Shown: piece after piece, positions 49,301 to 61,300 of the stretch
How positions within the stretch are numbered: position 1 is the stretch's first letter
How the letters are laid out: each line of letters opens with the position of its first letter
DNA from: Parelaphostrongylus tenuis
Taxonomy: Eukaryota; Nematoda; Chromadorea; Rhabditida; Metastrongylidae
Direction: 5' to 3'
Length of the DNA stretch: 64,000 bases
Assembly: GCA_019055375.1 (NCBI GenBank)
Contig: JAHQIW010000422.1
Coordinates: 1-64,000, forward strand
Made by a program: the position numbers and the translations under genes
Notes under the pieces: model-generated
Databases searched by the model: none
Seen by the model: only the letters and a program-made list of their open reading frames with translations
Told to the model about the DNA's origin: nothing

Positions 49301-52300
49301 GTAAAGGTGAATGAATGCATATTCGGGCCATAGGATGATATTTTCACTGACCATGGGCCCACTGATTAAGTGTTTTTATTCTTCTAACAGTCCTAGATTC
49401 AGTTTGCTCAGTCAGGAGAGATGTAGAGCTTGGTATGCTTATATACCTCAGTTTGCCTATTGCATTTCATCTCTAACCACTGCGCTACACACGCTCTGTA
49501 TAAGGCTTTCACGAGAGCATACTGAATAGCAAAAAAGGAAAGGTTCAAAACTCCACCATGTGGACTATGTTTTAGCTACAGACTATGTTAAGAATAAGTA
49601 GATAGAACAAACACTTTATAACCTTATTCATGTAGTAACAAAATATTTTATGGATTCAGAAAAGACTTTTTTTTCTTAAAAAAACCCTCTATACCTTAAA
49701 TCTAAACGTCTCTGTCTAATTGTGGCCTAACGACAACAATGCAAGACGGTAATTGTAGCTGTTCATCATGCAGTGAGAAAGCGAAGATACTGATAAATCC
49801 TGTCAGGTGAACGAGATTATTCAAAGATGTGATAGTAAAGTTGATATTCCGCTCGTTTAGAAGAAAGTTAGCATCGTTGGTCAGTTTTTAAACGCGAAAG
49901 AACATGGAATTCAATAATGAAGACAGTTGCCGAACCTCATCGTAACTAGCAGAATTTATTGAGATAACAAAATAAAGACTGCTGATCTTCAAAGGAAATG
50001 CTGACTTTTACTACCAAGATAACCTGTTTTACTTATGCGATCCCTTAGATCACGTAGTTTAAACATATAAATCCTAGAAAAGGCTTTGATTTGTTTAAAA
50101 GAAAAGTGCACTCATTACACTTCTCGCATACATATGATGTCAACGAAAGTAATGAATCCCACTAACCCTAAGACAAATAGACTATGATTAGTGAGATAGA
50201 ATGACACTGTTTTTGTGCTCTCAGTATCTTATTAGTCATAGCCAATCTGTCTTAAGACTAGTAGGACCCATCACTCTCGGTGATATCATGGGGTTGTCGG
50301 GATAGTGAGATATTAAGGACAAAGACTGGATATTTGCCAGAGTTGTTTTGCAATGCATTCGGTTCGACCTATGGCCTCGAGATAGCCAATCCCTCATTTT
50401 TTCAAGATGACCGGGTTCTCTTTTTGCTTTTTGATCCGCCTTTTTTAGCTCTAGTGTTTCAGAAATGTGTCCTCAATTAGTCTAGGAGAAATCAATGTTT
50501 TCTGTGTAACTGAGCTTGTTCTGTTTTCCACTCCTGCGAAAAAAGTTTCTGGTAAACATGATTTTTGGCAGCAAACTAGTAATCGATTCTCTTTATCGAC
50601 AAACGTACCATTTAACTGTGATGTAAAGAAAATCACGTAGATGCCTCGCTCAAACCCTTTTGATCAAATCAATGTTAATCGACTTTGGAGTCATTTGCTA
50701 TATAAACAGCTCAATACTGTTCCTTAGTTGAAATGGTCTATTTTATCGTCATGACTTTAAGGGAATTTCAATTTCTTCTAATGTGGCTGTTTGGCTGTTC
50801 AAGCTTTGTTATGATGATGCGTTTGTTATACGTGATAATTTTGTTTACATTTATCAGTTGATTACAAAACACTGCCATTTGCTCTGATTCCCTTTCTTGA
50901 GATGAACTGGAAAACGTAATTTCGGCAATTTTTTCGAAAGCCTTTCCGGAGTTTGCAAGGCCACTGAAAAAGGGAAACTTGTGGATTTTTTGAGTTTTTA
51001 GATAAGCAAAAACAGTTATCTTTTTTGATATGAGCTTTTTGAACAGTTGTTAAGTTGTTTGGAAGCTAATTGCGGATTTTAAGAACAATAATGTTTTTTT
51101 AAAAAAGAATTCACATAACTGTGAAGGAAAAATAGATAAGATAATGGTACTACAAAGCCTTTTTTTGTATAACACTTTGCTGAAGAATGATCACAATTTC
51201 TAGTTTTTATTCTTAACGATAACCTAATATGAGGTTGATGGAGAACCTTACTCGTTTAACCCTTGAGCGGAGCGGAGGTTGGTCATTCGAGATGTGCTTC
51301 ATTCAGCTGAGTCTACCTCAATGCGCCAAAGACCAGTAGCGCGAGGAGGACATTTTGCTTATAGTTAACTTGAGTCAATCCTAAGCGAAGGCGAAGAAAT
51401 CGAAGTGCCATCAAAGTAGGATTCTGAATCAATACTTAGTAAACTTTTCAAAGAACGAAAAGTAGACGTTGATTGCCTGAGCCAAATGTTTATAAAAGCT
51501 GGTTTACAAGAATTCGGTATTCTTGAGAGAATTGAGTGGTGAGCAAAAACACGACCTCAGGCGGGAATCGAACCCACGTTTCATCCTATCCGAGGACGCG
51601 TGCTCTACCACTACACCATTGAGGCACATTTGTCCGTGCCAAACCTGTCAAACCTGAATTCGGTTATTTTCTCGTATTTCAAAATTGGAGGAAGTAGTAA
51701 AGCAAGAGATGAAGGTTGACTATGGAATAAATGTCATCAAGTAGTCATTGTCTCTTAAATCGTCTCGCTTCCACCATTTACCATTTTCACGGCGCTCTAA
51801 TGTATAGAAAAAACCACGGAAAAAACCTTCCATCATAGTGCGCTCATCAAAAATTTTCTCCCACTAACGCGATATTGCTTATGATGAAATTCAGATTCCA
51901 GATTTTTTTTAAATCATGAGATTTTGGTACAAAAAGATATCTCCAATTCGCTTCTTGTAACTTATATCCCAATCATTCGAGTAAAAAAGACATGTGAAGA
52001 AAACACGAATTTCACATGAGAAACTAATAGAAATGGTCATTTCAAACATGGATATCTGTGAAGATGCTGACCATCAACAAAAGCGTTAGTCGACACCATC
52101 GAACCCTATGACCTTCCTTTACCAACTCGATGATTACTCGAAACCTCAGGCTGGAATTAGAACCGTATTACCCAAAAAGAGTGATGACATAACAATGGTC
52201 TCGCTAGTGCTGTGGTTAGAAAGCGCTCTTGGCGTGAGTAAAACGCGAGTTTCATTCCCGCCTGAGGTTGTAAATTTTCGATAACACTCAGCATTCTTGC

Positions 52301-55300
52301 ATTTGTAATTGCAATATTTTGGCAGCATTGATATAAAAGCGGGAAAACAAAGAATTTTGTGGATTATAAAAATCATTTCGAATGGGATTCTTCCTTGCAG
52401 TTTTAAGAATAATATCTTAGGCTGAGGCTAATTACGTAGTCAAAGCTCTTTGCAGCACAAACCCTGTAGTACACGCATGGTAGCAGGCTTGATTTCATGT
52501 CCTAAGCAAACAAAATATTTCATCCTTTCGGCATTTCTAAATCGTTAACCATTTCTTTGCTAGAAGGTGGAAAATCCTGACTCAAACATGTCTAAGAATC
52601 CCTAAATCACCGTATAAGCTGCATACGCTTTCGATTACCTCTACAGTGCTTCATGAAGCCGAATTTGCATGAGAATTCTGAAGTGTTCAAACTAAAGCGC
52701 TCTGTTCTTTCTCACTCACTAATGCGTTCTTGCGAAAAAAGGTGACGATGCTTTATTCTGACACACCTTGCAATTCCATAAATTTTGAGAATTAAGCGAT
52801 CATGAGGATGGGATGCTTTAGTGCGGACGGCAACTACGAAGTCTCTTTTCGATCCAATGTGTTACTTGAGTCAGATGGAAATGTCACCTGGGTGCCGCCT
52901 GCGATGTTCAAAAGCAGCTGCCGTATCGACGTCGAATGGTCAGAATCATCCATATTTACTTGATCAGCGCCTTATTTTGAGCGAGAAGTTTCAATTCATA
53001 TATGTTTTTGTATATGTTTGCCACTGTTTATCTTTTGCAGGTTTCCATTTGATGAGCAGAGCTGCACACTGGTTTTCGGCTCGTGGACTTATAATTCAGA
53101 TGAGGTGTCTTCTTCTTTATCGCGTAGACTCTTTTTACGCTTGTTTATTTTAACTTATAAAAATATGAAAATGAAGCAAGAGGAGTTTGGAGTATTCAAG
53201 AGGTTTTAAATAAAGTTTGGAATTAATGAATTCTTTAAATACTCCTCAGTTTTACATGACATGATCAATCATGAACTAGATAAATAGATTTTTCTGTAAC
53301 TTTTAGAACTAGTATATTCTTGACTTCTCTTGCTTATGGGTTTTCTTGATCGAAGGAACACATCTGAGTAAAAATATGTCTCAATTTTCTGACAAAGCAA
53401 GAGAAAAAGTTCTATAATGGCTTTATTGATTAAAGAAGCTAAGCTGCTGCTTTGAAACGTTGCTTAGTCAGTTACAGGTAATACTGAATTGGTACAATAA
53501 TATCGACGCAGTCCAGCTAACGGACTATTCATACAGCGGAATTTGGGATGTGATCGGTGCGTGTCATTGATTTTCAGTCACATTTGGATCACTTTCCTGG
53601 CTCTAAAGGGTGATTACCATGTTACATCGCGCGTGAGGTCACCTTGAGGGGGGAGCGATATGGAAGGATCCACAGAGGGTTGGGACAATTTGGAATTAAA
53701 GATACGTTTCACACTTGAACACTTAGAGAAAAATCTCATCGCCGAACCACGTTATTGAGGAGTGATATCTCTACTTAAAAGCTTTTGATTTATGAAAAAC
53801 TTGATGCATCAAATTTCTTACGAATGTCTTCGATCTTCTTACGGAAATTTTTTAGACGTATCATGTAAGACGAACGATTTCGAAAAATTTTTCAATTGAT
53901 AAAAAATATCTTTGCTAGACCAAGGGCATTAAAGTTCCAGTGAGGACGAACTCCTTTGTTACTAAAACAAGAAGAAAAAATGGCTTGACTATCACTACGA
54001 TCGCTTCATCAAGTCTAAAGGCAGTCGCTCCTCAAATGAAGACATAAAAATGTTTTGAAATGGAAGTGCCGTGTAACGTGCACTTGGTCCTCGGTTCTAT
54101 TCCTCGTCTACGTGAGACCGCTTATCGTCGCTTACGATTAGAAAAATGACATCAAACTAGTATAGGGCAGCTACAACAGCATTAGTTGAGCAGAAGTTTG
54201 GGAAATTTTTTTAAAGCTCCTTTTCTTGACACCTCTGAGTCGGTTTTTATCGATAGTTTCGTATAAATTTATCTAGTTCATTGATTTCTGCTTCAAAATG
54301 CCCATTGAACAGTATGATTTACGTGTGTTGATCCGCCATTATCGGAGAAAATGCTTAACGATTTTTAAAACCGTCGCTGAGATTAAGGAGCGTGAAGGTA
54401 CGGCGACAAAATCGACTTCGGGAAGATGGTTAGGAGGTTTAAAAAAGGCAGTTTTGATCTCAAAGACATGCTTCGTTTTGGCTCGCCATCTGTATTGATG
54501 AAAGTGACTTGCAAGCCGCTTTGAATGTTTAAGCCATTATCAATCACTCGTGATTTGTCTAAAGAAACTGGTGTTTCGGAGAGGACTATTGTCAACAAGT
54601 TTTACCTCTTTGACCTCATCCACAATCAGCCTCTCCAGGATCCACTGAGCTTTATCCGATTATGGCCTTTTTCGATAAATGCAACACTTTTTGGATGGCC
54701 ATCGAATTGAATCATTCAACGAATTTGAAAAGTATGTCAAAAGTTATTCGATTCAAAGGTGCCGGAATGATACCCCGAGTAGATCCGGAGTCTTGCAAAG
54801 CGATGACAGAAAGTCGTGGACAATGGTGATCTATACTTTCAGAAATACTTATTATTGTTTTCGATGTTCTGCACATTAAAACGAAATTTAAAAAAAAATC
54901 CAAACTTTTTGCTCAACTCTATAAATAGTACAATGATGGGCACTACAGTGTCAAATATGCATTGAACACATCTAGCATGCACTTTCTAGTCAAATGCTCA
55001 GCGAATTTACACAATGACCAATCCGGGAAAAATAGAATTTTTTTTAGAAATTTTTGTGCCAACAGAGATTTTAAAAAGTTTGGTTTATATTTATCTCTAT
55101 ACAGCATTGGATTTAGAATGAAAAGAAAATCTCATAGTTTGAACTTACAGACGTGCCAGGATACCTCATCAATAAAAAAGATACAAAGGAAAGCAAAATA
55201 GTGTTTCACATTGTAATCCGCAGGTAAGTGATATAGTACGATACACGTTCGGGAATGTATTTATTTGTTTCTCCATTCAGGAAAACTTTATTCTACACAG

Positions 55301-58300
55301 TTATTCTGATTATTCCCACTGTTCTTATGGCATTCCTGTCAATGATGGCATTTTATCTACCAGCCGATTCGGCCGAAAAGATTTCCTTAACAATTAATCT
55401 CCTACTAGCTCTCGTCGTGTTTTTACTGCTAGTCTCCAAGGTAAGTAAGGCTATAAACTTTCGTTTTTACTTTCAGACTAAGCGGTATACACAAGTTAGA
55501 ATGTTTGATTCTATTCTATTATTGATGAACTTTACACGAGGTTTTTATGAACCTTTTTCAATGGCTTTCAATCCTAAATGGAACTAGATTATATAGAAAT
55601 TTTATGTCGTCATGTCAACGTCAGTAATAGGTTTTTTGACCATAGTCTATCTACCAAGTTAAAAAATTTTTAGATACAGCAAGTGCAAAAAGCAGTTGGT
55701 ATGGACTAAGGTCAAACATTAGCCACATTATCACACATTCTCTTCAAACCATGCGCTTTCACTTCAGCATAGAAGTATTGACCTGAGATTCATGCGGAGT
55801 TACGAAAGTTATAACTAGTAAGACCGTAGTTGAGTAGAGTAGAACTCTCTGCATCAGTTCCAAATGGGACAAAAACAATGTTAGGGCATGGATTGCCGGT
55901 GCAGCTGTTCAACGGGTCCCTCTTGTACTCAAAGTTCTTCAGCGGATTTGGAAGTGTTCTAAATTGAAGGTTTCAAAGTCCCCAGATGCGGTTTAATTTC
56001 GTCTCCAATTGTAATTCTGCCAAAGCACTTGTTTTTATTGGAACAGAGGTTAGAAAATGTGCTGGCGACGACACATGACCCCTCCTTATGTCAATGGAAC
56101 CATTAAAAACGAGTACCACGACATGATAATTTGGTATATAGCAATAACCCTGAAGAGAAGACATGTTCTATTTCTTATCTCTCCTTGCATATTCTGACTA
56201 CCATCCGAGCAGAAGTTATGGAAAATGAGAAATTAGTAAACACTTCGACCAACGAGTCGCACATTTGAAAATGGAAATTTATGGAAAAAGTAAAATTGCA
56301 CTAAAACTTACCACATAAAAGTTTGTATAGAATTCCCGGCGCACTTGACAAATTTTACTGGATAAACATTGAAACAGAAGCTCTGAATCACATGTATCTA
56401 TGGCTGCACGTCAGAAATATATTTTCTGATTCGGTTCATCGGTTCTATTCTGCTAGCGGGAGCAACTGAAAAAGGGCCCTTTTCGCTGAACAAGAACTTT
56501 TTGTAAGAATGTTAATAGTTATTTGATAACATAAATTTTTCGCTGTCGCGCCACGTGCTCCTTTTTCAAAGACCCATCTATAACGTTGGGCCATTCGAAC
56601 CAAAATCACGTTTTACACCGATTGCGCACTCCAAGTGTTACTTCGCTGGAAGCACGAAAAGCACATGCTTGTGTAGAGGAAATCTTGTAGTATCAGAGCC
56701 ACACGTTTAACCTAAAGTTTTTTCCAAAGCAGAAAAAAAATTCCTAATCAAACAACAAAAATTGCGCTTCACTTGTTATCCGCCTGAGCGCCATCGATTG
56801 ATGATCATGACCCTCCTCCACCTCACAGCTCGTGAATTGTCAAAAAACACATGCTTGGGTAGTGAATCATCTTATTTCACCTTCTGCACTGCAGAGAACG
56901 GTCTTTCCAAAAATTAGCACGGCATTGAATCGCCCAATCTTACGCTATCGGATGACTACTAATACTCTGAAGCTAGAGCGGTGTCCTGCGAGGAGTATGC
57001 GCGGATAAAACAGAAATGTTTTCCTTCTTCTGAAGCGTTATAAAGACTTTTTCAAGAAGCGGCTATGTACGGCAACAGCCAAAGGATTAAGCTTTCGAAT
57101 AATTACTAAAACTGTTCATCGAGGACAAGAGACTTATAAACTAGAGATTTAGTTGTGATCTAGGTGAAACACCTATGAGCGCCACCTGTGTTCTTTGCGT
57201 TTTTTCTCGGCTTCTAATGATTTCTGATTCAAGTAATAAAAGCATGCGAAGAGATGTTACGCATTGACTTAGCCGAAAGTGGACAATGAGAAATTCTAGC
57301 ATACTTGAACATGTATATAAAAGAAATATAGATTGGAGCACAGATTTCATGCAGCCTTTGATTAATAATAAAATAATAAAATGATAATATAATAATGATA
57401 TAATTGACGATGTGAGCTCTATTTCCCCAGAAAAAGAAAACAATCACGACTGCTTTTTCATTTAGATTCTACCTCCTACGTCGAATATTCCTCTAATGGG
57501 AAAGTATCTTCTGTTGGCATTTGTTCTTAACATCACTACTGTAGTGGTGAGATGTTACGCTAAACTTTGAGTCATGACTTTTCAGTAATAATACCTCCAA
57601 CACTTCTTCGTTCGCCGATTCCTCAATTTGAAGACAACAAAAGCCTGTTTTATATAGGTATATTAGGTTGCAGATCAAAAAGCGGATGATACACTAATGA
57701 ACAACTCGTCATTATTCGTTTTTTGTTGAGCGATTGGAGAAGAATAATGAGTACTACGCATCTTTCAGGTTACTGTTGTGATTGTAAATGTCTACTTCCG
57801 TAGTGCTTTGTCACACGAAATGCCCGATTATGTGCGGCAAATCTTTCTTGACTTCCTTCCTCGAGTTCTAATGATGAAGAGACCGGATAGAATCCCGATT
57901 TATAACGGCTATTTTGTGGAAGAGTACTGTGCTTCGGAAATATTCGACGCAAGTGAGTGCGACATAAGTAACTAAGAAGGTTTAGATGAAAGATTGCAAA
58001 CCAGGAAGCGAAATTAGAATTTTTAGATCGACTTTTCGTTCAGAACATTATTGTCAGTAAAGCGATGTGTTCATTATGTAAAAAATGAAGCTCTCGGCGT
58101 AGATCAATACTTGAGGAGGACGCCATATTTGATTTCATTCATGATGATCAAAGGTGTTTAAATACAAATCTGGTCCTTACATCGACTCACGGTGACCCAT
58201 CGATGTGTCAAGTCAAAGCCTCCGTCTTTCCAAACAAGTCTGGCACCATTACAGAGACCTCGAAGGGATAGAAGGCTTGGCGAGCTTTGAGTGTTGAGTC

Positions 58301-61300
58301 GAACCACTGATTACGTGTGGTGCAGAACAGCTCTGGTCACAGAGCCTCAAACCCACATCCTTTATTCTTTATATTGACTTTTTATCGAAACATAAATATC
58401 AGCAAAGCAAAGTGCTCATGATATGCAAGGCCCTATTACACTGTTGCTAACTGTTTGCCGAAAGTTAAGGAGACTATTCCTGCTCATGAAATTGTGAGCT
58501 ATTCTACGCTGTGACGGGTAAAACTATGGATTGATTGTTGAGCGTGTTGAGGAAATTGTTGGAGTAAAATTGTAATTTAATTTGTCCTTGAAAATTGATT
58601 ATGCAGTTATATGGCTTAAGAAATTGGACACTAATCTGCGACTAACTGATGTATTTTCACTATTAGGGAAGAAGTTTGCAACAGAGCATGTACATGTGGT
58701 GCAGTAGTTAGAGGTGCTTTGCAATACACACGTGCTCGTTAGCTCGAGCCTGCTCTGCGAACTCATCGAGATTTCCATCTCTTCGGGTTCGGAAAAATGG
58801 TACTAGATTTGTCTCGGACGATAGCAGCAATGACTCGATACATTGGTCGGCAGTAGTACTTCACTATATGAGCGAGATATGCACTAGTCAAATATAAGTT
58901 CAGTGAAGTCAAATGCATATCGCATCTAAAGAATTGTTCACTAGTGAACGTTTTGATCTTTTTGAATCTAAAATAATTGGCAGGAGCTTCAAAAATGGCC
59001 GTTTATGCTCGAAATTTTTTATCTAAGATAAATCAGGTAGAGTGAAGGCTTCTCTAACTACTGGCTTAGATACTTACGTAATAAACAGCTTTTTGGAGTC
59101 TAAGTAATTGCAAGATTGGAAAATCAACACATTGTTGGCAATGGCATTATTTTCACTGCACGACTGCTAAGGTACAGAGAGAGTACAGCATCCAGTGCGC
59201 ATTTGTTTCAATGCATCGTCTTCTAATGAGTTGTTCTAATGTGTGAAAATTCTTCTTGCCATAATTTTCGTGTCTAATCGCTAGCTTTCTCAGCACAGGT
59301 GTGTAGGCTTGGCAAGGAAAAATCTACACTCAATGATATACCAGAAGTCTTTCGCATCAGTTTCTTTGTCAACTCACAAATGCTGAAGCTATTGATGGGG
59401 ACACAAAAGCATACATACATGCACAACATTTGCACATTTTCACAAACGAAAGTACCGAGGTTGGAGAAGATACGAAAAAGTTTCTACTAAGTTGGCAATA
59501 GTATACTGTTCTCGGCCACAATATCTGTTACAATTAAGTGGCACAAAGGTTAATGAAGGTGCATCCAACGAGGAACTAGGCGTTAGCTAGAGAAGATATC
59601 GAGAACATTGTACTGCAGCTTATATTCAAAAGATGGTAAATTGAGGAATTCATAACTTGTAGACGTAGCAATGGAATTATATTAACATCTCTCTAATTTT
59701 ATGTCCCGGACAAAGCCGCTGCGATGCCAAACCTAGCTAATCTGAGCACATCATCCGTCGTCGTTTGCCCCCCTACTAGCGAATAAATTCTTCGCCGTGC
59801 AGATTTTTTCTTGTTTTTCATAGATCATATCCATCATTACTACGTATTCATAACCTTTATAATGACTTATTTTAACTTTATAAAGCTTTTCCAATAAGTA
59901 GTATTGCTGGTTAAGGTCTCGTATTACCTTCGATGACGGCGACGATGGTGCCATTTTTGAATGTCACAGAAATGACGATTCACAGCAGCGGGGAGTCATC
60001 GATGGATAAACAGGTTTCAAACAATGCAAAGCTATTCACGTGTTGACTCAGTCGTTAAAACTCTATTCGATAAACTCTACTAGGAGTGTTTTCAAAGGCG
60101 CAGTTCAATATGTGACGAGGGAATGCTGTTCAAAACTTTTTAGTAATTTTCTTGACTGTATGCGCATCCGCTGATTATCACAATAGAGGGCAGTGTTGAG
60201 CAGTGCTACTAGTTCCTTTTCCTACTTAGCCGGACCTTCTGGATCTTCATTTGGAAAACTAGATCATTGAATAGTTGATGCTATGGAAAGGCGATGGCAA
60301 TGAAGCGTTAATGAGGAATCAGTAGTACAAGTTAGGCTTCCATTATCGACACAATAAAAAATTGATTACTCATAGCAAGGTTAGAAGGAAGAAGGTTTAG
60401 AACCCCCTAGGGATCTCTACAGTCGCCATAGTTATGGTAGTGTTCTCCACTACGACCGATTAACAGCATTGATCTTCCTCAGCTAACCTTTTTCTCACCT
60501 TTTTATCTTTTATCTGAGATTTATGAAAGATGTTACATAAGCGACGCAACTGAAGCGTAGAAGAAGGAAAACTAGATAGGATTTGAATGAAAAATTCATT
60601 AATTTACCTACTGATGTAGGGTGATGTGCAAAACTTTTGCCTCAGGCTGGACTCGAACCCGTGTCTCACTCTATCCGGGAGTGCGTGCACTAACCCGTCG
60701 CTCTACTAACGCTCGTTTTGCACACCACTCTTTCTCCATTACAGGGCATCTATCTGTCAGCCGCCAGTCGTCAACGGCCTAGCCCGGGTAGTCGGTTTCG
60801 ACATTGAAACCAGTCACGCTGGCAGATATTGCATATTAGAGATTAAATGAAATTCTTTTCATTTAACCGCTTCTAAGGGTGGTATGGCGTCATAAGCATA
60901 CCTATTGATGTAGAGTGATGTGGAGAACTTTCGCGTCAGCCGGGACTCGAACCCGCATCTCACCCTATCCTGGAACACGTTCATGAATTTTATAAAATTA
61001 AGTTCGTTCATAAATTCATAACTTGTAGTACTGAAGGTCGTTCAAAATATAAACGTCGATATTGATATCTTTATAAACGAAGGACCATTATATTCTATTT
61101 ATTCTCATTTCATTTCACTTGACCTGTCATCACATTTATTATGCGTATACATATTTCATGAGTTCGATTCGTATTCTCGCATTCACTGTTCAAAAATCTT
61201 CAAACATTTTGCGTGTTGTTTCTACTGTTGCTTGGGTATTTCGCTTTTCACGAATGCCCTGGATTACTGCTTAAGGCGAATATCCTTACAGTCTTGAAAA

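Larger units (their letters stand above)
41018..52821. other. 11.8-kb intron of nAChR gene 2
   Basis: The flanking exons join in phase (AA + T, Asn) into the expected NNADGNYEV sequence, so no coding exon is needed here. It holds SINE family B copies (41371-41580, 44330-44490, 48665-48975, 49450-49497), an imperfect palindrome (44820-44950), family C copy 2 (45000-46610) and tRNA-like repeats (51524-51630, 52141-52300). A 69-codon frame at 48302-48511 matches nothing I know. About 41600-44300, 46620-48660 and 49500-51520 show nothing recognisable. Confidence 0.8.

Noticed and set aside
51553..51625. Functional tRNA gene
   Set aside because: The flanks are shared with other copies in the window, so it belongs to a dispersed repeat; acceptor pair 7-66 is mismatched and the GGA anticodon lacks the long variable arm of serine tRNAs.
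55255..55587. A 110-codon frame taken as one gene
   Set aside because: Only 55281-55440 is coding (TM1-TM2); the frame reads past the GTAAGT donor into the intron.
59751..59954. Minus-strand 67-codon frame
   Set aside because: It overlaps a well-supported + strand nAChR exon (59916-60013) and has no recognisable content.
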